Below, piece after piece: positions 25,601-37,273 of a stretch of 64,000 nucleotides of DNA. Every line of letters starts with the position of its first letter. The first letter of the stretch is position 1. The DNA is taken from contig JAQGEQ010000186.1 of the NCBI GenBank assembly GCA_034620365.1, forward strand, positions 1,674,001 to 1,738,000, written 5' to 3'. Under the pieces are notes generated by a model that searched no databases, had not been told where the DNA came from, and worked only from the letters and a program-made list of their open reading frames with translations. This stretch comes from Pegea sp. RAD2-039. Its lineage: Eukaryota; Chordata; Thaliacea; Salpida; Salpidae. Made by a program: the position numbers and the translations under genes.

Positions 25601-28600
25601 TGTCACATTTTGTTTATAATTTTTTCGGGCTAAGCTTCGTACGCCAAAGTAGTAGATTAAAGGAAGTTGACACACACTATCTTTCTACATGTGTCTATTT
25701 GACTATAGTAGATGAACCATCCTTTTAGGCTTTATGTTTGATGATATGGCCCAGTGACCTAGGACAGTGATATCAAGGTCAATGAATTGTAGGTCTCCTA
25801 TTCGGATAAACTTCAACCGCCTTTGCTTCTCCAAAGCAACTAGAAACCACCGAAGAAAATAAACGCTCGATAAATGGTTTTACAATATATCCACTCTCAA
25901 TGATTAAGTAAAATTGGAACCAACGTGTGCATAGCACAATTGGTTATTATTCAACCGCCTAGACCACTGGACTATCTTGTTGCTTCGATGTAATTAATTA
26001 TTGGTTGCAAATTTACAAACCTTTACACTTAAAACCATCCCCGACAAATCCAATCTTACAGGAACAGATAAAGCTTCCATCTGTATTCTTACATCTAGCC
26101 TTTTGATCACATGGAGAAGAGCTACATTCATCAATATCTTTGAAGAAGATCATAGATTTAATAACAAAGAATCAAAGTTGCTTTTAATCAATGTTAGTAA
26201 AAAATATTTTGAAGAAACAATTTGGAAGTTTAAGCAATAAATAAGATTGTGATTAAAAAGTACCGAAACATGCGGGTGACGTCTTTTTGTCAAACTTCCA
26301 ACTTCCATTTGATAAACAAGTCGCTTTTGATGAGCCTCTGATTTCGTAACCAACAGAACATTCAAAGTCAACTTCCTCAGAAATCTCATACTTTTCTTTT
26401 TTCTTTCTATTTTTAGTATTACTCTCATAACTCATGGTGATTACATTATCAAACATGGGATAGGAACACAGGCCACCTAAAAATGAGGAATTATAAAAAT
26501 TTTGTTTACTTAAGTAAGACAGAGAAAAAGGATTTACTTAAAAGATACAAAAATTCGTTTTGTTTAAAAAGTATTTTAGCTAAAATAAATTAAATATTTT
26601 AAAGAATTTATCACCTGAGCAAACACCAAAAGCATCAAGTTCAAAGCCTTTTGAACATTTACAAATGTAACTTCCTTCAGTATTTGTACAATCAGCGTTC
26701 AATCCACATGGCGAGTCATCACATTCATTTATATCTAGTTAAAGATGAACGTATTAGTTTGTTAAGAATCAACTTGTCTACGTTATTTTAACTAGAATAC
26801 TGTATTTCGTCAGTTGTGAATGGATATATGTAAACAAAAAACCTAAACAAGTAGGATTTCCAAACTGATTAACACTCCATTGAGTACTTAAGCTACATGA
26901 TGCTTTTGTTGGTCCTTCATATTTGTAACCAGTTGAGCATCCAAAGGTAATTTCTCCTTTGAATGGAAAATATTCTTGATTCACCTTTTTTCCATTTAAA
27001 TCATAAAGTATAACACCCTTGATCATAGGCACGCGACACGAAACTTCTGTAAGAAACAAATAAAAGTGTTTCACTTAAACTTGCCTCATATTATTTTTAC
27101 TTCAGCAAATATGTCTACCTTCACAAACAATACCATCTCGAGCAAAAACCAAGCTTGCAGGAGCAACTGTAACTACTTTGACTATTTTTACATTCAGCAT
27201 TTTTATTACAAGGAGATAGCTCACATTCTACTCAAAATATATCTACTTTTATGCCACGTGAAAGCAAAACTACTTATCGGTCTACCTTCACACGATGGTA
27301 GGATGTTTGTGTTATACTTCCAAGAACTGTCTGAGCTACAAATGGATTTTGATGAGCCTATAAGACCTGATAGATCTTCATTTTCTGCTGGATCACCGAG
27401 GTCATTAAGGATTAAGATGTTTTAAAACATTTCGAAGAGGACATATGCTTCTAAAATTGTCTTTACAAAGTAAACAATTCTAGACTCAAAAATAAGTATT
27501 TCTCTACCTTGATGAAACTAATCTCTCTCTGTTACTATAACGATTTTTGTAAAAACATTTTGAACAAACTTTAAATTTGATACATCAGTTTTATAAACAC
27601 AGATTTTGGTTAAAATTTAGAACTAGTTTTGCTACTATTATTCAATTAAACCTCTAAACTTTTAAATATTTTTAAACAGCTGAAAAAAACTTAAATAGTT
27701 CGAATAACTGGTTTTTACCATCACAAAAAGGCGCTGAGATACCAAAGTCCCAAGACCCAGTGGCCAGGCAAACTGCTGATAGTGGTCCTTTAAGCACCTT
27801 TCCTGCTCCACATTTAAAATTAACTTTTTGTGAGACTTCGTAGTTTTTTTGATTAATCTCCTTTTTATTATCTCTATCAAAGATTATTAGATCATCTATG
27901 TCTGGTTGTTTGCATGACACTCCTAAAAAGATAGATATTTTCGATGTTAGATATTTTTTACTATTTTTTTGGTGTAGATTTTTTATCACTTTTTATGTTA
28001 TAAGCTTGAAAATGTATAACAAAATGACCTGAACATTCAAAGCCGTCTCCCATATATCCTTTCTTACAGACACAAGCAAAGCTGCCTTCAGTATTTTCAC
28101 ACCTAGCATTTACATCACAAGGCTTTGCGTTACATTCATCAATATCTACAAGTTTAAATCTCATTAAACTTAAATCAGCAAAAAAGTTAAATATTCTAAA
28201 TTCTTAAAATTGCGTTTGGAATTCAATAAAAGCACTAAAATATTTAGTAAATTATCAAACAAATAAAAAAATATTATTCGATTCTCTATATTTTATAAAT
28301 TGTATTTTTCGCTAGAACAACCTTGTATTGTTTCTATTTCTAAAACTTATTTGTTAGAGAGCACTTTTGGCGATGTACATTTAAATTTAAACAGAAAATT
28401 CACAGGTAATTCGAGCTTATTACAACTTAAAATTGTTAATCATCAAAGAGCTTACCGTTGCAAGTGATTTCTTCTATAGACCATTTACCGGATCTTAAGC
28501 ATTGTACCTTCTCTGCTTTAGGAGGAGTAATTTTATACCCCTCATCACATGAATAATAAATAAAATCAAGCACTGGATATAATCCAGCTATTGTAGATCT

Positions 28601-31600
28601 AAAAGATCCATTTTCTATCGGAGGTGGCTTCTGGCAAATTAAAGCTGCAAAAAACATATTGCGGTTTTGATATTTCAACTTTAGATTATTTGTTGGTGTT
28701 ATATTTGTTGAATGAATTTTATGATAACTGTAAAGTTTTCTTATTTATTGGGTAATATTGATATAAAACAAACAAACCGAAACAAAAGCCACCAAGTGAA
28801 ACAAAATTTGGTTTACATTCACAAATAAATCCATCTTCCGCGGAAGAACATATTGCATTTTCATCACAAGGATTTGGGTCACAGGGATCAAGTTCTATAA
28901 AAATTGTGTTTAAACAATCGCTCAAAGACTTAAAAAAAGTGAAAATTATCAATAAAAAGGTTTTATATTAAAAGTAATCAGCATCTATTTTGATTTAAAC
29001 TTAAATATAAACTTTTTTGGTCCATTAGGAATAATTGAAATTAGAAATATCATAAAAAGATGCTTTAAAACCATCTGTGTTAAATCTAAGTTATTTAAAA
29101 TCTTCTTTATTATTTGCTTAATTTGATTTAGTAAATTGTTGCCCTCCATAAAGTAATTACTAAAAAATAAATGAGAGAAAGTAAATTCAAACCTACTAAA
29201 ATATTATTACTTTTATCAGAAGCTTAGAAATAATAAGCTTCAATCTATAAGGTTAATTTTTTTCAATTGAATTTCATTTATCTTTGAAAACATACTATTG
29301 CAACCATCTTCATCAACTTTAAAACCCTCTGGACATACACATTTAAAACTACCAGGAGTATTTACACAGGCATAGTTTTCTTTCTTGCATGGATTCATCT
29401 TACATTCATCTACATCTGAAGTTAAATAAAATATTGGTTAGTCTTTATCAGTTGGCAATTTTTTGGTCTTAAAGTTTTAATTTCTTCAAGTATCTTAGTT
29501 CATTTAGATAAAAGGACATTTATGAATAAAATTAAATCATAAAAACTTCAATTTAAAGAGAGTACTTTTGCTTGTTTACGCGTAACAACAAAAAATCATC
29601 AATTTCTTTACAAATATATTTTTATCAAATTATTTTCAAGAAAATTTACCTGTACATAGCGTTCCTTCGTAACCAACATAACAAGATGTACATACACTTT
29701 GACCATTTCCGAGGCAAATACATAATTTATTTTGCAAATTCTTAAACTCAGTACCTGTAAAACAGATAAATAGTGTTTATTAAACAAACTTCAACGTTTA
29801 CAAATAGTTATGATAATTATTATAAAACATAACAATAAATGATTAGATACCTTTACTAAAGTATGAGCTCCCAGATATACAGCCACAGTTTGATGGTCTA
29901 ACACATTTTTCTCCATCTAAAATATATCCGATATTACAAGCACAACTCTCTGTAATCCCAGGCAAATCACAGCTGAAAAGATGAATTGGTTTTTTAGGTT
30001 GAAGTTAATTATTTTAGCTTTTTTATTATTTATAGATCTTTAAATTAGCTTAACAAGATTGAAGTTTTTATTTGAAATCTATTTTTATAGCTTGCTTCAA
30101 CTTTAAAAGTTTAGAACTAACTATTCTGAAGCATATGGATCATGGCAAGTATCCGGGCACCTAGTTCCACGAATATCAAAATAGCTATTTTCTCCACACT
30201 CTTTAACACCACCTGGTGGTTTAACATATTGACTTGAAAACAAGCATTCTTGTCGATAGATATTTAGTGCCTTAAAATAAAGTTACATGATCGATAAAAG
30301 ACCTTAATAGTGATACTGTGATAAATTTACATCATTAAATGTTTCTGAGTGTCCTTTAGTTGCGCAAGCGTCAAACACACATGTGTTGAAGTACCTATCC
30401 GGATCAACTTTGCCATGACAAGAAGAGAACACACCATTAGGGTCTCGTATTTGACCACAGTACTTGTTCGAGCTCCTATTTTAAGAAAAATATAATTTGA
30501 TTTTCTAACTGGCATCTATCTATGTTGGTAAAACGGTCAACTCAATACCATTTTTTTCGGTTCCGATTCAAACAAATAGTTTTTGGAGTTTTTGTATCAT
30601 TACAATTGTTATTAATCATGTAATTATTAGCAAAGTCATCATAGTTTTCAAAAACTTGTCCATCAGGTGTACTTAGATCATCGGTCGGATCTCCGTTAAA
30701 GTTTCCACACAGTCCTTCAACCTATCAAAGTTTAACAGATTCAAGACTTGATCAGAATATTATGCTAACAGTTCACCTTATCTCTATAAAAATCTGGTAA
30801 AAGTAATTTGAATTTGTTTCCAGTAAATTCCACTTGAACACCAAATTGATTTCGAAAGATTAAAGAGTTGCCGTTTGATTTAACAGAAAATTCATTGGAA
30901 GAATAACTTCCAACTTTTAAGTCATTAATCTGAAAGATTAAGATTGAAATTGAAAGTAATAGTTGACTGAGAGATGATTACTTTGATGGTATTATTTTTT
31001 TGAAGCTCAATCTTTGTACTCCCGCTGTTTATGTAGATCGTCACAAAGCCGAGATATGAGACCTCCTTGAAGCCATGTCTTCGTTCATTCGTGTTTTCAA
31101 TATAAATCCATTTCGGATTTGTAGGTTTTAGGTTGTAAGTATTAACCATTTTGTAAGTACAGGGTCCCATAAATTCATAGGTCCCCGCCCCATCTAAAGT
31201 TACATAATGAGGGTCACCCCATGCCATGCACTTCCCTCTTCCTAAATAAACAACTTTTCATCACAAATCATTTGAAAGTGGGGTTCTTTTACCTGTAGGG
31301 GCGCATTGAAGGCGACCTTTTTTACTTTTGACACACTTTTCACCCTCATCACATCCTTCTGTAGCTCTACATCTTAAGATCTTGTCAAGACAAAAGCATT
31401 TTAATTTGCAAGAATCCATCATAAAAGTACTTTTATTCTGAACAGATATGTTATCAAGAGACTGCGATTTATGCAAATGAAGTGAGTTACTTTGTAGTAC
31501 TTTCCACCTTTGCTACACCCACATTCTGTTGGAAGAACACATTGATCTCCTGATCTTACATATCCCTCATTACAAACACATCCTTCAATGCAATTATCTT

Positions 31601-34600
31601 CTTCACAGTCATCATTTGAAGTCTTTGAAGGATTCAGATAACTGAAGCAGTCTTCCTCGCAAGATGATACACAAGTTGTGAAATATGAGTTAGGGGGGCA
31701 TCTAAGGGCTTGATAAAAAAGAGAAATTTGTTGATCAGTGTAGTATATTGAATAGAAGATTACCACACTGAATAGGTAAGTTCAAGTGGAAAGCAATGCA
31801 CAATAGAAAAATAAAGTTTTTTGATGACTACTGTGTAGTTGTAGTAGTTAAATAAACTTCTGTTAACGAGTTATTAACATTTAAATTAGCTACAAAATAG
31901 TAAAGCTTCAACTCAACTTTTAGAAAAATCTTTTTAAAATGTTAACAGTTTTTTTTTTATGAAATAACTTTCAGCTTCTTACTTGTATCAGTTTGATCTC
32001 TCCAATCACTACAAACTTCAATATTCTTTTCCTGACACATCTTTGCATACAAAGCTATATTAGAAGAAATTGCAGTTCGAATGTCCTTATGATAACAAGC
32101 ATCATAAACACAACTCTACAACAATAAGTTAGTGGTCAACCCAAGCAGTCCCTAGCAAATCATGTCTTGATTACTTCATAAAAATGTTCTGGATCGATCT
32201 TTGGATGGCAGTCTTCAAAGCATCCTTTCCTGCGCTTAACCACAGCACAAGTATCTTTGTATTCATTTAATTCTTCATTTGTGCATAGATCTCCGAGCGG
32301 TGATGAGTCCACCACAAGAGAAACACAACTAAAAATCAATCTTTATGAAGCGGCTTTTATTTGATATATGTGGTATGAAAAAATAAATAAAAATAAATAC
32401 CTTCAAAAACCGATATCTTAAACAAACTTTTTTAAATTATTTAAAAGAAAATTGTATTGTTAACCATCAATCTTATTGAAGAGATAAATATTATTGTTGA
32501 AAAATTTAGATTATAACAGATCTAGACATAAACAAAAAAATCCTTCAATTATTTACTCTTCAATTGTTGTTGTTTGATATTGTTGAGCAAATGCGTCTGA
32601 GGTTTTAGCCAACAATTCACTACCATCAATTCTGAAGTCATTGGCGGGGTTTCCGTCATAGTCTCCACATAATCCTGATTGAACAACCTTGTTAAAGACA
32701 CAAGTATCAACTTAGTATTAAATGATAAAAAACCTTCAACACTATTCATTTGAGAGACTGGAAGAGAAATTATAAATGAGTAAATCCCATCAAACTGAAC
32801 TACGAGTCCTTCATCCGTTGCAAGCTTGATAAAATCTCCATACAGAGTTATACTCAATCCCAAGGGTTTGAAGAAATAAGGTAAGCTGACTATTTCACGA
32901 TTGACCTGAAATTTGCTTTTAGGTTTGTTATTGACTAACATTAGAAATTATACCACAAGTGTTTTGCCTTTTTCTAAAACAATTGTGAAAAGTCGAAATC
33001 GAATCACAATACTTCCAATCCAAGAAGAAAATTCATCTCCAAATCGATTTTCTTTCACAGCCTAAATATATTACGTCTTTATCTATATAGATCTTAAACT
33101 GATCACAGATTACTCGTTACTGCGTGATGATAAGCGACTTTAATTAAAAGTTTTTTTTTTAATTTAACATTTGAAGATATATTGATATATAACGTCATCA
33201 CCTCAATGGAAAAAGGATTAGCTAGAGGTGATTCATAAGTACTTCTCGACAAGATGTAAGAACAAATTCCATTAAAGTCATAAATTTTCCCATCAAATGT
33301 AGAAAAGTGAGATTGGCCGATACCATAACAAGTTTTTGGGCTATCTTTAATACAAAATCATTAAGCAATTAAACAATCACAACTCATTCATCATTTACTA
33401 TCTTCTCCTTCAATTTCTTTCCATCTCATAATAAATCCACGTCCAGATATGCTTTCATCAGAATGGAAGTTTACTGTCAAGATATTTTGATTACTGGTAT
33501 AGACCCGTTTTTTCCAACTACCGCAGAGCTTGCTAACATATCTAGGCTGAGTTCCGTTGTATAGCTGAAAATAAAAGTTCATTTTAAAATCATCATGATC
33601 TGTTTTTAGATCTTACCTCTAAATAATCCTTTTTACATCTACTATCAGGCTGAATATCGATATTTTCAAACGTAACTTCGATATATTTATCTGAATCAGC
33701 TAGAATTTTCCAAGAGCAGTCCTTAGAGTTAGGATAAAGATAAGGACTATTAGGTGATCTAACAACACCTTCATTCTTAGCAATTATTGTACCTCCACAG
33801 GCTAAGTAGCAACACAAAATTTAAACTTTGTTTTATCATTACAATCAAGCTGATTACTTGACTTATCAACTTGACATATAGGTTTCCTGCCATTCCATTT
33901 GCCATTCAATTTGCAACTTAGTCTTTCTGCTCCTTTAATTATAAATCCAGGAAGACAATCAAACTCATAAACTCCCCCTTTTAGGTTACTAGGATTGTTT
34001 GTAATGACCCCGTTAGTTGGTTTGTTTAGAACTTGACACGCTAAAGAAGAAGACTTTTTCAGTAGTTTCTAAGAGTTGTTCTGAAGGTTACAGTTATCAA
34101 GCTAATATTATTATTATTTTATGATAAATTTTGAAAATGTGAAATGCTGATAAAAGTGATAGTTGCAAATTGAACAGTGAGCTGATTATATTATATTTTG
34201 TTTGAATCGTAATTCACTATGAAATTAATCACAAACCAGCTTATTTGAAGTATATTTAAAATTGGTTAAACTTTTATATTTTAGACATTTTTTGATCAGA
34301 TTTCAAACAAACCTGATGAAAATATTGCAAATCTTTGAAAATAAATAATGAAATTTTCACCTTGAAAAGAAGAAGTATAATATACGACTAACTTGAAGGG
34401 ACACACGAAGGAAGATCTTGCCAGCCAGAAGCACTGCAAGTAACAGAGCTGGGTCCTTGTAGACGATCATTGTGATTTCGACATGAAAATAAAGCAATAG
34501 ATCCAGTTTTCCAACTAGTTTTACCAACAGGATAAACAACAACATTTTCTTCAACTGGTGGATATCCACAAGTAGCTATCAGAGGTCGATCTTGAAAGAA

Positions 34601-37273
34601 TCATCAGGTTAATACTCAGCTTACTTCGATTAAAAACCGACCTGTACTCATGCAGCAATATCGAACTTTGTAGTTTTCACATCTTCTGTCGTCTTGGTCA
34701 CCATTGACACATACAACCCCGTATGTCAAGCTGTGACGTAATACTTCATTTTGTGTGAAAAAACTGATATCTTTTCCGGTCCTTATTTGCATACCAGTAG
34801 GGTTCTCGCAAACAAGACCCTTGAGTTTATAACTCATAAACAGTTCACTATCACTACTACCCTGAGGGCTATCTATATCTAACCAATCACCCCAAGTGTT
34901 TGGAAGACAGTAGCCAACCGTGTCTCGTTCTGGTACCGAAGAAAATGTCAAATTCTATTGGGAAAGACTTCATATACTGACCTGGGACTGCACACCTAAA
35001 TTGTACTTGAATATACTTGTCTGTACCAGGACAAGGGTCACCAAGTACTGAGGTCAAGGCTTGTAAGGTGCAGCTGTTTTCACCGTTACAAAGCAACCAG
35101 ATCTCTTTGAAAGCTGATTCAGATTGACATCTGGTGTTGCTAGTTCTTGCTGCTAGACCTGCACACCTGTTTTATTAAATTACATCATAAGAGTGATTGG
35201 ATTTATTAAATGTCGTCAGAAAAACAAATGATAACTGAGGATTAAATAAGATGATGAAAATAGATTTTCTGTAATAAATTTTCTAAACATAAAAGGATAA
35301 CAAACTTTAACTTAAGATTAAGCTTATCTTGTTTTCGATGCTTATTTTTACCAATGAGATCTCCTAAGAAAATAATATCTAAATAATCTACATTTTAAGC
35401 TTCTTCATAATCATCATTTCACATGTATCAAAAACTAGAGTTAATTTAAAACACAATTATTTGTTGCCTATATAATGCTATTTGTCTAATTGAAATATTA
35501 AAAGACGATTAAACTTCAATTCATTTTGAAATATAAAGATAATAATACTTCTTGATTAAGACTCAAGAATCATTTTGGTTCAAGGAGCTATAAAGAAAAA
35601 GAAAATTATTTCAAAATGCCATAAAGTTAAGAAAAAATCAAAGTATACCGCCAGTCATCGAAAAGCAGAAGTCATTTTATCAACAAAGTTTTTATTTGCA
35701 ATAATTGAAATATTTGTATTCTGGAAACTTCGAAACGGTATTTTTGCCTTTTAGTACAACTAGTAGTTTATAAAATCAATCAAACTAGTTATTTAGATGT
35801 ACTTTCTAAACCTACAAACGTTTTATTTTATTTTTACTTTAGAATTACATTTTTAATCTTACATTAAACTTCTTATTTTCTAGATCTAGCAAAAATATTT
35901 TCAAATGTAATATCGTTTGATTAGAAATTAAATCTGTAAATATTTAAAGTGAAATAATTACGTGACATCGTTTGCTCTTCCAAAAAAAGCATCTTCTATG
36001 TACATCACTAATTTAGGGTTTTGGCAAGAAATTCTTGTAGCAACACCTTCACAGACAGTTGCCACGAATGCATATGGCGATGGAGGGATCATAAGATCAT
36101 TTTCATCTCCATCTGAAGATAAAGATGAAAACATTTCCAACATAACAAGTTTGAAATAAATTTTTATGATGTGATTTCATCGCATTCTTGTGATAATTGC
36201 CTTCTAGTGATGTCCCTTCTTAAATTTTTTGACATCACGATTTAAATACTTAATATCTATTGTTTATTTTGCAACAATATAATATTACCCAGACATAATC
36301 TAAAAGCTTGTCAAAAGTAATCCAAAAATAACATTTTTAAAAGCTATTACAAGACTGATAATAAATCAAAAAAATATTTGAATCGATTTAAAAAAATAAA
36401 GTCTGAGAAATATTTCGGTGATTTATTTAATGATTAACTGGCAAAAAATAAAGTTTCAGCAAAACTTTTTTTAAAAAGTAAATTAACTTTCAAACTCCAT
36501 GAAAAATGTTGTTTTCGACTTTTGAGAATTTTCACATCCATTAGATTTTTTAGGATTTAAATTATTATCAGTTTTTTCTTTAATTAGCTTCAAATATGAT
36601 GATAATATCGCAGATAACTAAAAATTTGCTTTGGAAATCATTTGACTAAAAAAATTTCATAATAAGTTGAAATTAAAATATTTGATTATGAAACACTGTG
36701 AAATTTTGATTTGTCGAAATAGAAACCTCGAAACTTAGTAAAACCACAAACTTATTTTTTATATTTTAATCAAATATTAAAATGTTGCAAAACATATTAT
36801 TTTAAAGTTAAACTAGTTCAAGCGAACTATTAAAACGGTTTAAGCTGCTATATATACTATCACTTATATTTCTTTAAGTTGGATGAATTACTCAAAAGTA
36901 ATTCTTTACTTGAAAATTTATCGTTTTTTATTTAAATACTTTTATTTGCTTTAAACAGAGGTTAAATTATCAAACTATTTTTTACAAACTTTTATAAACT
37001 TTTTACATAAACCGTTTAATGATTATTTAAAGTATAGCTAAGTTAATTAATCATGTAAAAATTACAATACATTTTCTGAACAAATAACACAACAGTTTTT
37101 ACTTTAACGTTCTCATAAAATTCGAAAAAATTACCTTTGCCCATAGAAAGACAAGCGGCAGACATAATGCAGAGTAAAATAAGATAGAAACATATCCCAA
37201 ATCTAGATGATTCTATCTTAATGATCATTTGAATTGATGTCCTGCGTTTACTAACAGAACTTCGTTGTATCAA
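16977..37273 (-). CDS. Giant secreted CILP-like mosaic protein (Gal-lectin, WxxW, sushi, CUB, VWD, EGF)
   Basis: One long multi-exon gene read right to left. Order: signal peptide; Gal-lectin; Mucin2_WxxW; sushi x2; CUB; VWD-C8-TIL-TILa; VWD-C8-TIL; array of about 10 EGF and 16 sushi modules; VWD-C8-TIL-TILa; cartilage intermediate layer protein C-terminal region ending FGVQFTCN, stop at 16977. EGF and sushi modules are mostly single exons with matching phase, which allows duplication and skipping. The start is either the ATG at 37273 or the one at 37228; the latter gives a more usual signal peptide (hydrophobic core CFYLILLCIMSAACLS). No transmembrane segment was found, so an extracellular-matrix, mucus or coat protein is inferred. 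At least two places are out of frame by one base (18224-18226 and 27144-27148). It may be more than one transcript, but introns, phases and the absence of any internal signal peptide favour one. Confidence 0.8.
19630..21390 (-). CDS. CILP-like gene, block 6: third VWD-C8-TIL assembly
   Basis: VWD (about 21350-20690): MKWCTLSGDPHYINFDGIKF, FRFGAVIGTW, VNLPYG, NFGLQVRYDGDH, EGLCGNSNDNKDDDF. C8 (about 20600-20275): CQLAEEYLQDTC, GCFTKCHNFFDPNTYFSDC, VYDMCAMNGVDL, CQQQGIDICDW. TIL (about 20220-19930): CPRNSEYSMCVSACPNTC, CACLPGYILSGNECV, QCGC; TILa (about 19905-19630): KCSKLCRCNDEKVICS. It repeats the layout of the first assembly, including TILa, and leads directly into the CILP-type tail. Confidence 0.8.
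21400..29425 (-). CDS. CILP-like gene, block 5: alternating EGF and sushi array
   Basis: From N- to C-terminus: EGF about 29415-29293 (DVDECKMNPCKKENYACVN), EGF 28895-28780, sushi 28645-28455, EGF 28145-28030, sushi 27925-27722, EGF 27235-27120 (one-base slip), a short sushi 27430-27290, sushi 27050-26850, EGF 26735-26620, sushi 26480-26270, EGF 26135-26022, sushi 25415-25215, EGF 25090-24975, sushi 24845-24665, sushi 24600-24395, EGF 24100-23990, sushi 23885-23695, EGF 23635-23520, sushi 23455-23275, sushi 23155-22965, sushi 22685-22475, sushi 22425-22255, sushi 22210-22045, sushi 21990-21805, EGF 21765-21645, sushi 21590-21405. Most EGF units start DIDEC or DINEC and match the calcium-binding type (D-I-D/N-E-C, then a conserved N and aromatic). 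Limits are approximate. The order near 27.1-27.4 kb is the weakest point. Confidence 0.78.
24977..25092 (-). repeat. EGF exon nearly identical to the one at 26621-26736
   Basis: This EGF exon and that at about 26621-26736 encode the same DINECDDSPCGLNADCTNTE domain. Over about 115 bases I count two differences. The adjoining intron sequences on both sides do not resemble each other. See the corresponding finding. Confidence 0.85.
25620..25990 (-). mobile_element. tRNA-derived SINE, copy 1, in a CILP-gene intron
   Basis: On - the element starts near 25990 with a tRNA-like head: A-box-like TAGTCCAGTGGTCTAGGCGG, and a weak B box (GTTGGTTCCAA) near 25915. The body contains TTGACCTTGATATCACTGTC and GTCACTGGGCC. 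The body matches the element at 51567-51790, which shares GGCCCAGTGAC, GGACAGTGA and an AGGTCAA box on +, plus more diffuse similarity at the outer end (TTGACA...CTTTCTAC). It lies between a sushi exon and an EGF exon. Diverged, so not recent. Confidence 0.7.
29640..31240 (-). CDS. CILP-like gene, block 4: second VWD-C8-TIL assembly
   Basis: VWD begins at about 31230 with AWGDPHYVTLDG and GPCTYKMVN and continues through about 30550 with QFGVQVEFTGN and EGLCGNFNGDPTDDL. C8 (about 30480-30130): YCGQIRDPNGVFSSCH, YFNTCVFDAC, CLFSSQYV. TIL (about 30180-29860): CPDTCHDP, CDLPGITESCACNIGYI, CVRPSNCGC. A short cysteine-rich exon (about 29757-29648) follows: LCICLGNGQSVCTSCYVGYE. This copy carries the canonical GDPHY motif that the first VWD lacks. 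Confidence 0.8.
31270..33344 (-). CDS. CILP-like gene, block 3: first VWD-C8-TIL assembly
   Basis: VWD: exons 33344-33202, 33061-32954, 32905-32734 and one ending near 32540; marks GIGQSHFSTFDG, LGLSITLYGD and GLCGDYDGNPANDF. The C8 domain follows (about 32335-31985): DLCTNEELNEYKDTC, GCFEDCHPKIDPEHFYE, SCVYDACY, CQEKNIEVCSDW. Then TIL (about 31710-31500): CPPNSYFTTCVSSCEEDC, CVCNEGYVRSGDQCV, CGC; and a TILa/VWC-like piece (about 31440-31270) with CKLKCFCLDKILRCR. This is the standard order in von Willebrand factor and gel-forming mucins, where it supports disulphide-linked multimers. Whether this protein multimerises is unknown. Confidence 0.8.
33399..34575 (-). CDS. CILP-like gene, block 2: two sushi domains and CUB
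   Basis: Exons 34575-34393 and 34040-33858 each encode a complete sushi (CCP) domain: CGYPPVEENVV...FSCRN...VTC...WQDLPSC and CQVLNKPTNGVI...FDCLPGF...LSCKLNGKWNG..IC. Exons 33801-33617 and 33564-33399 make one CUB domain: CGGTIIAKNEGVVRSPNSP, YLYPNSKDCSWKI, DYLEV, then LCGSW, NILTVNFHSDESISGRGF. Junction phases agree throughout. CUB and sushi are extracellular protein-binding modules; the partner is unknown. Confidence 0.82.
34642..37273 (-). CDS. CILP-like gene, block 1: signal peptide, Gal-lectin, WxxW
   Basis: The signal-peptide exon ends at a donor near 37133 (GGGCAAAG/GTAATT). Exons 36112-35962 and 35166-34982 together make a Gal-lectin (SUEL/rhamnose-binding type) domain: VCEGVATRISC, YIEDAFFGR, CQSESAF, LCNGENSCTLQA, DPCPGTDKYIQVQFRC. 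The next exon, 34929-34642, is a Mucin2_WxxW domain: the eponymous WGDWLDIDSP, then ELFMSYKLKGLVCENP, YGVVCVNGDQ and YKVRYCC. The WxxW domain is known from mucins and from CILP, which fits the CILP tail of this gene. All junctions are GT-AG and in phase. Confidence 0.8.
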
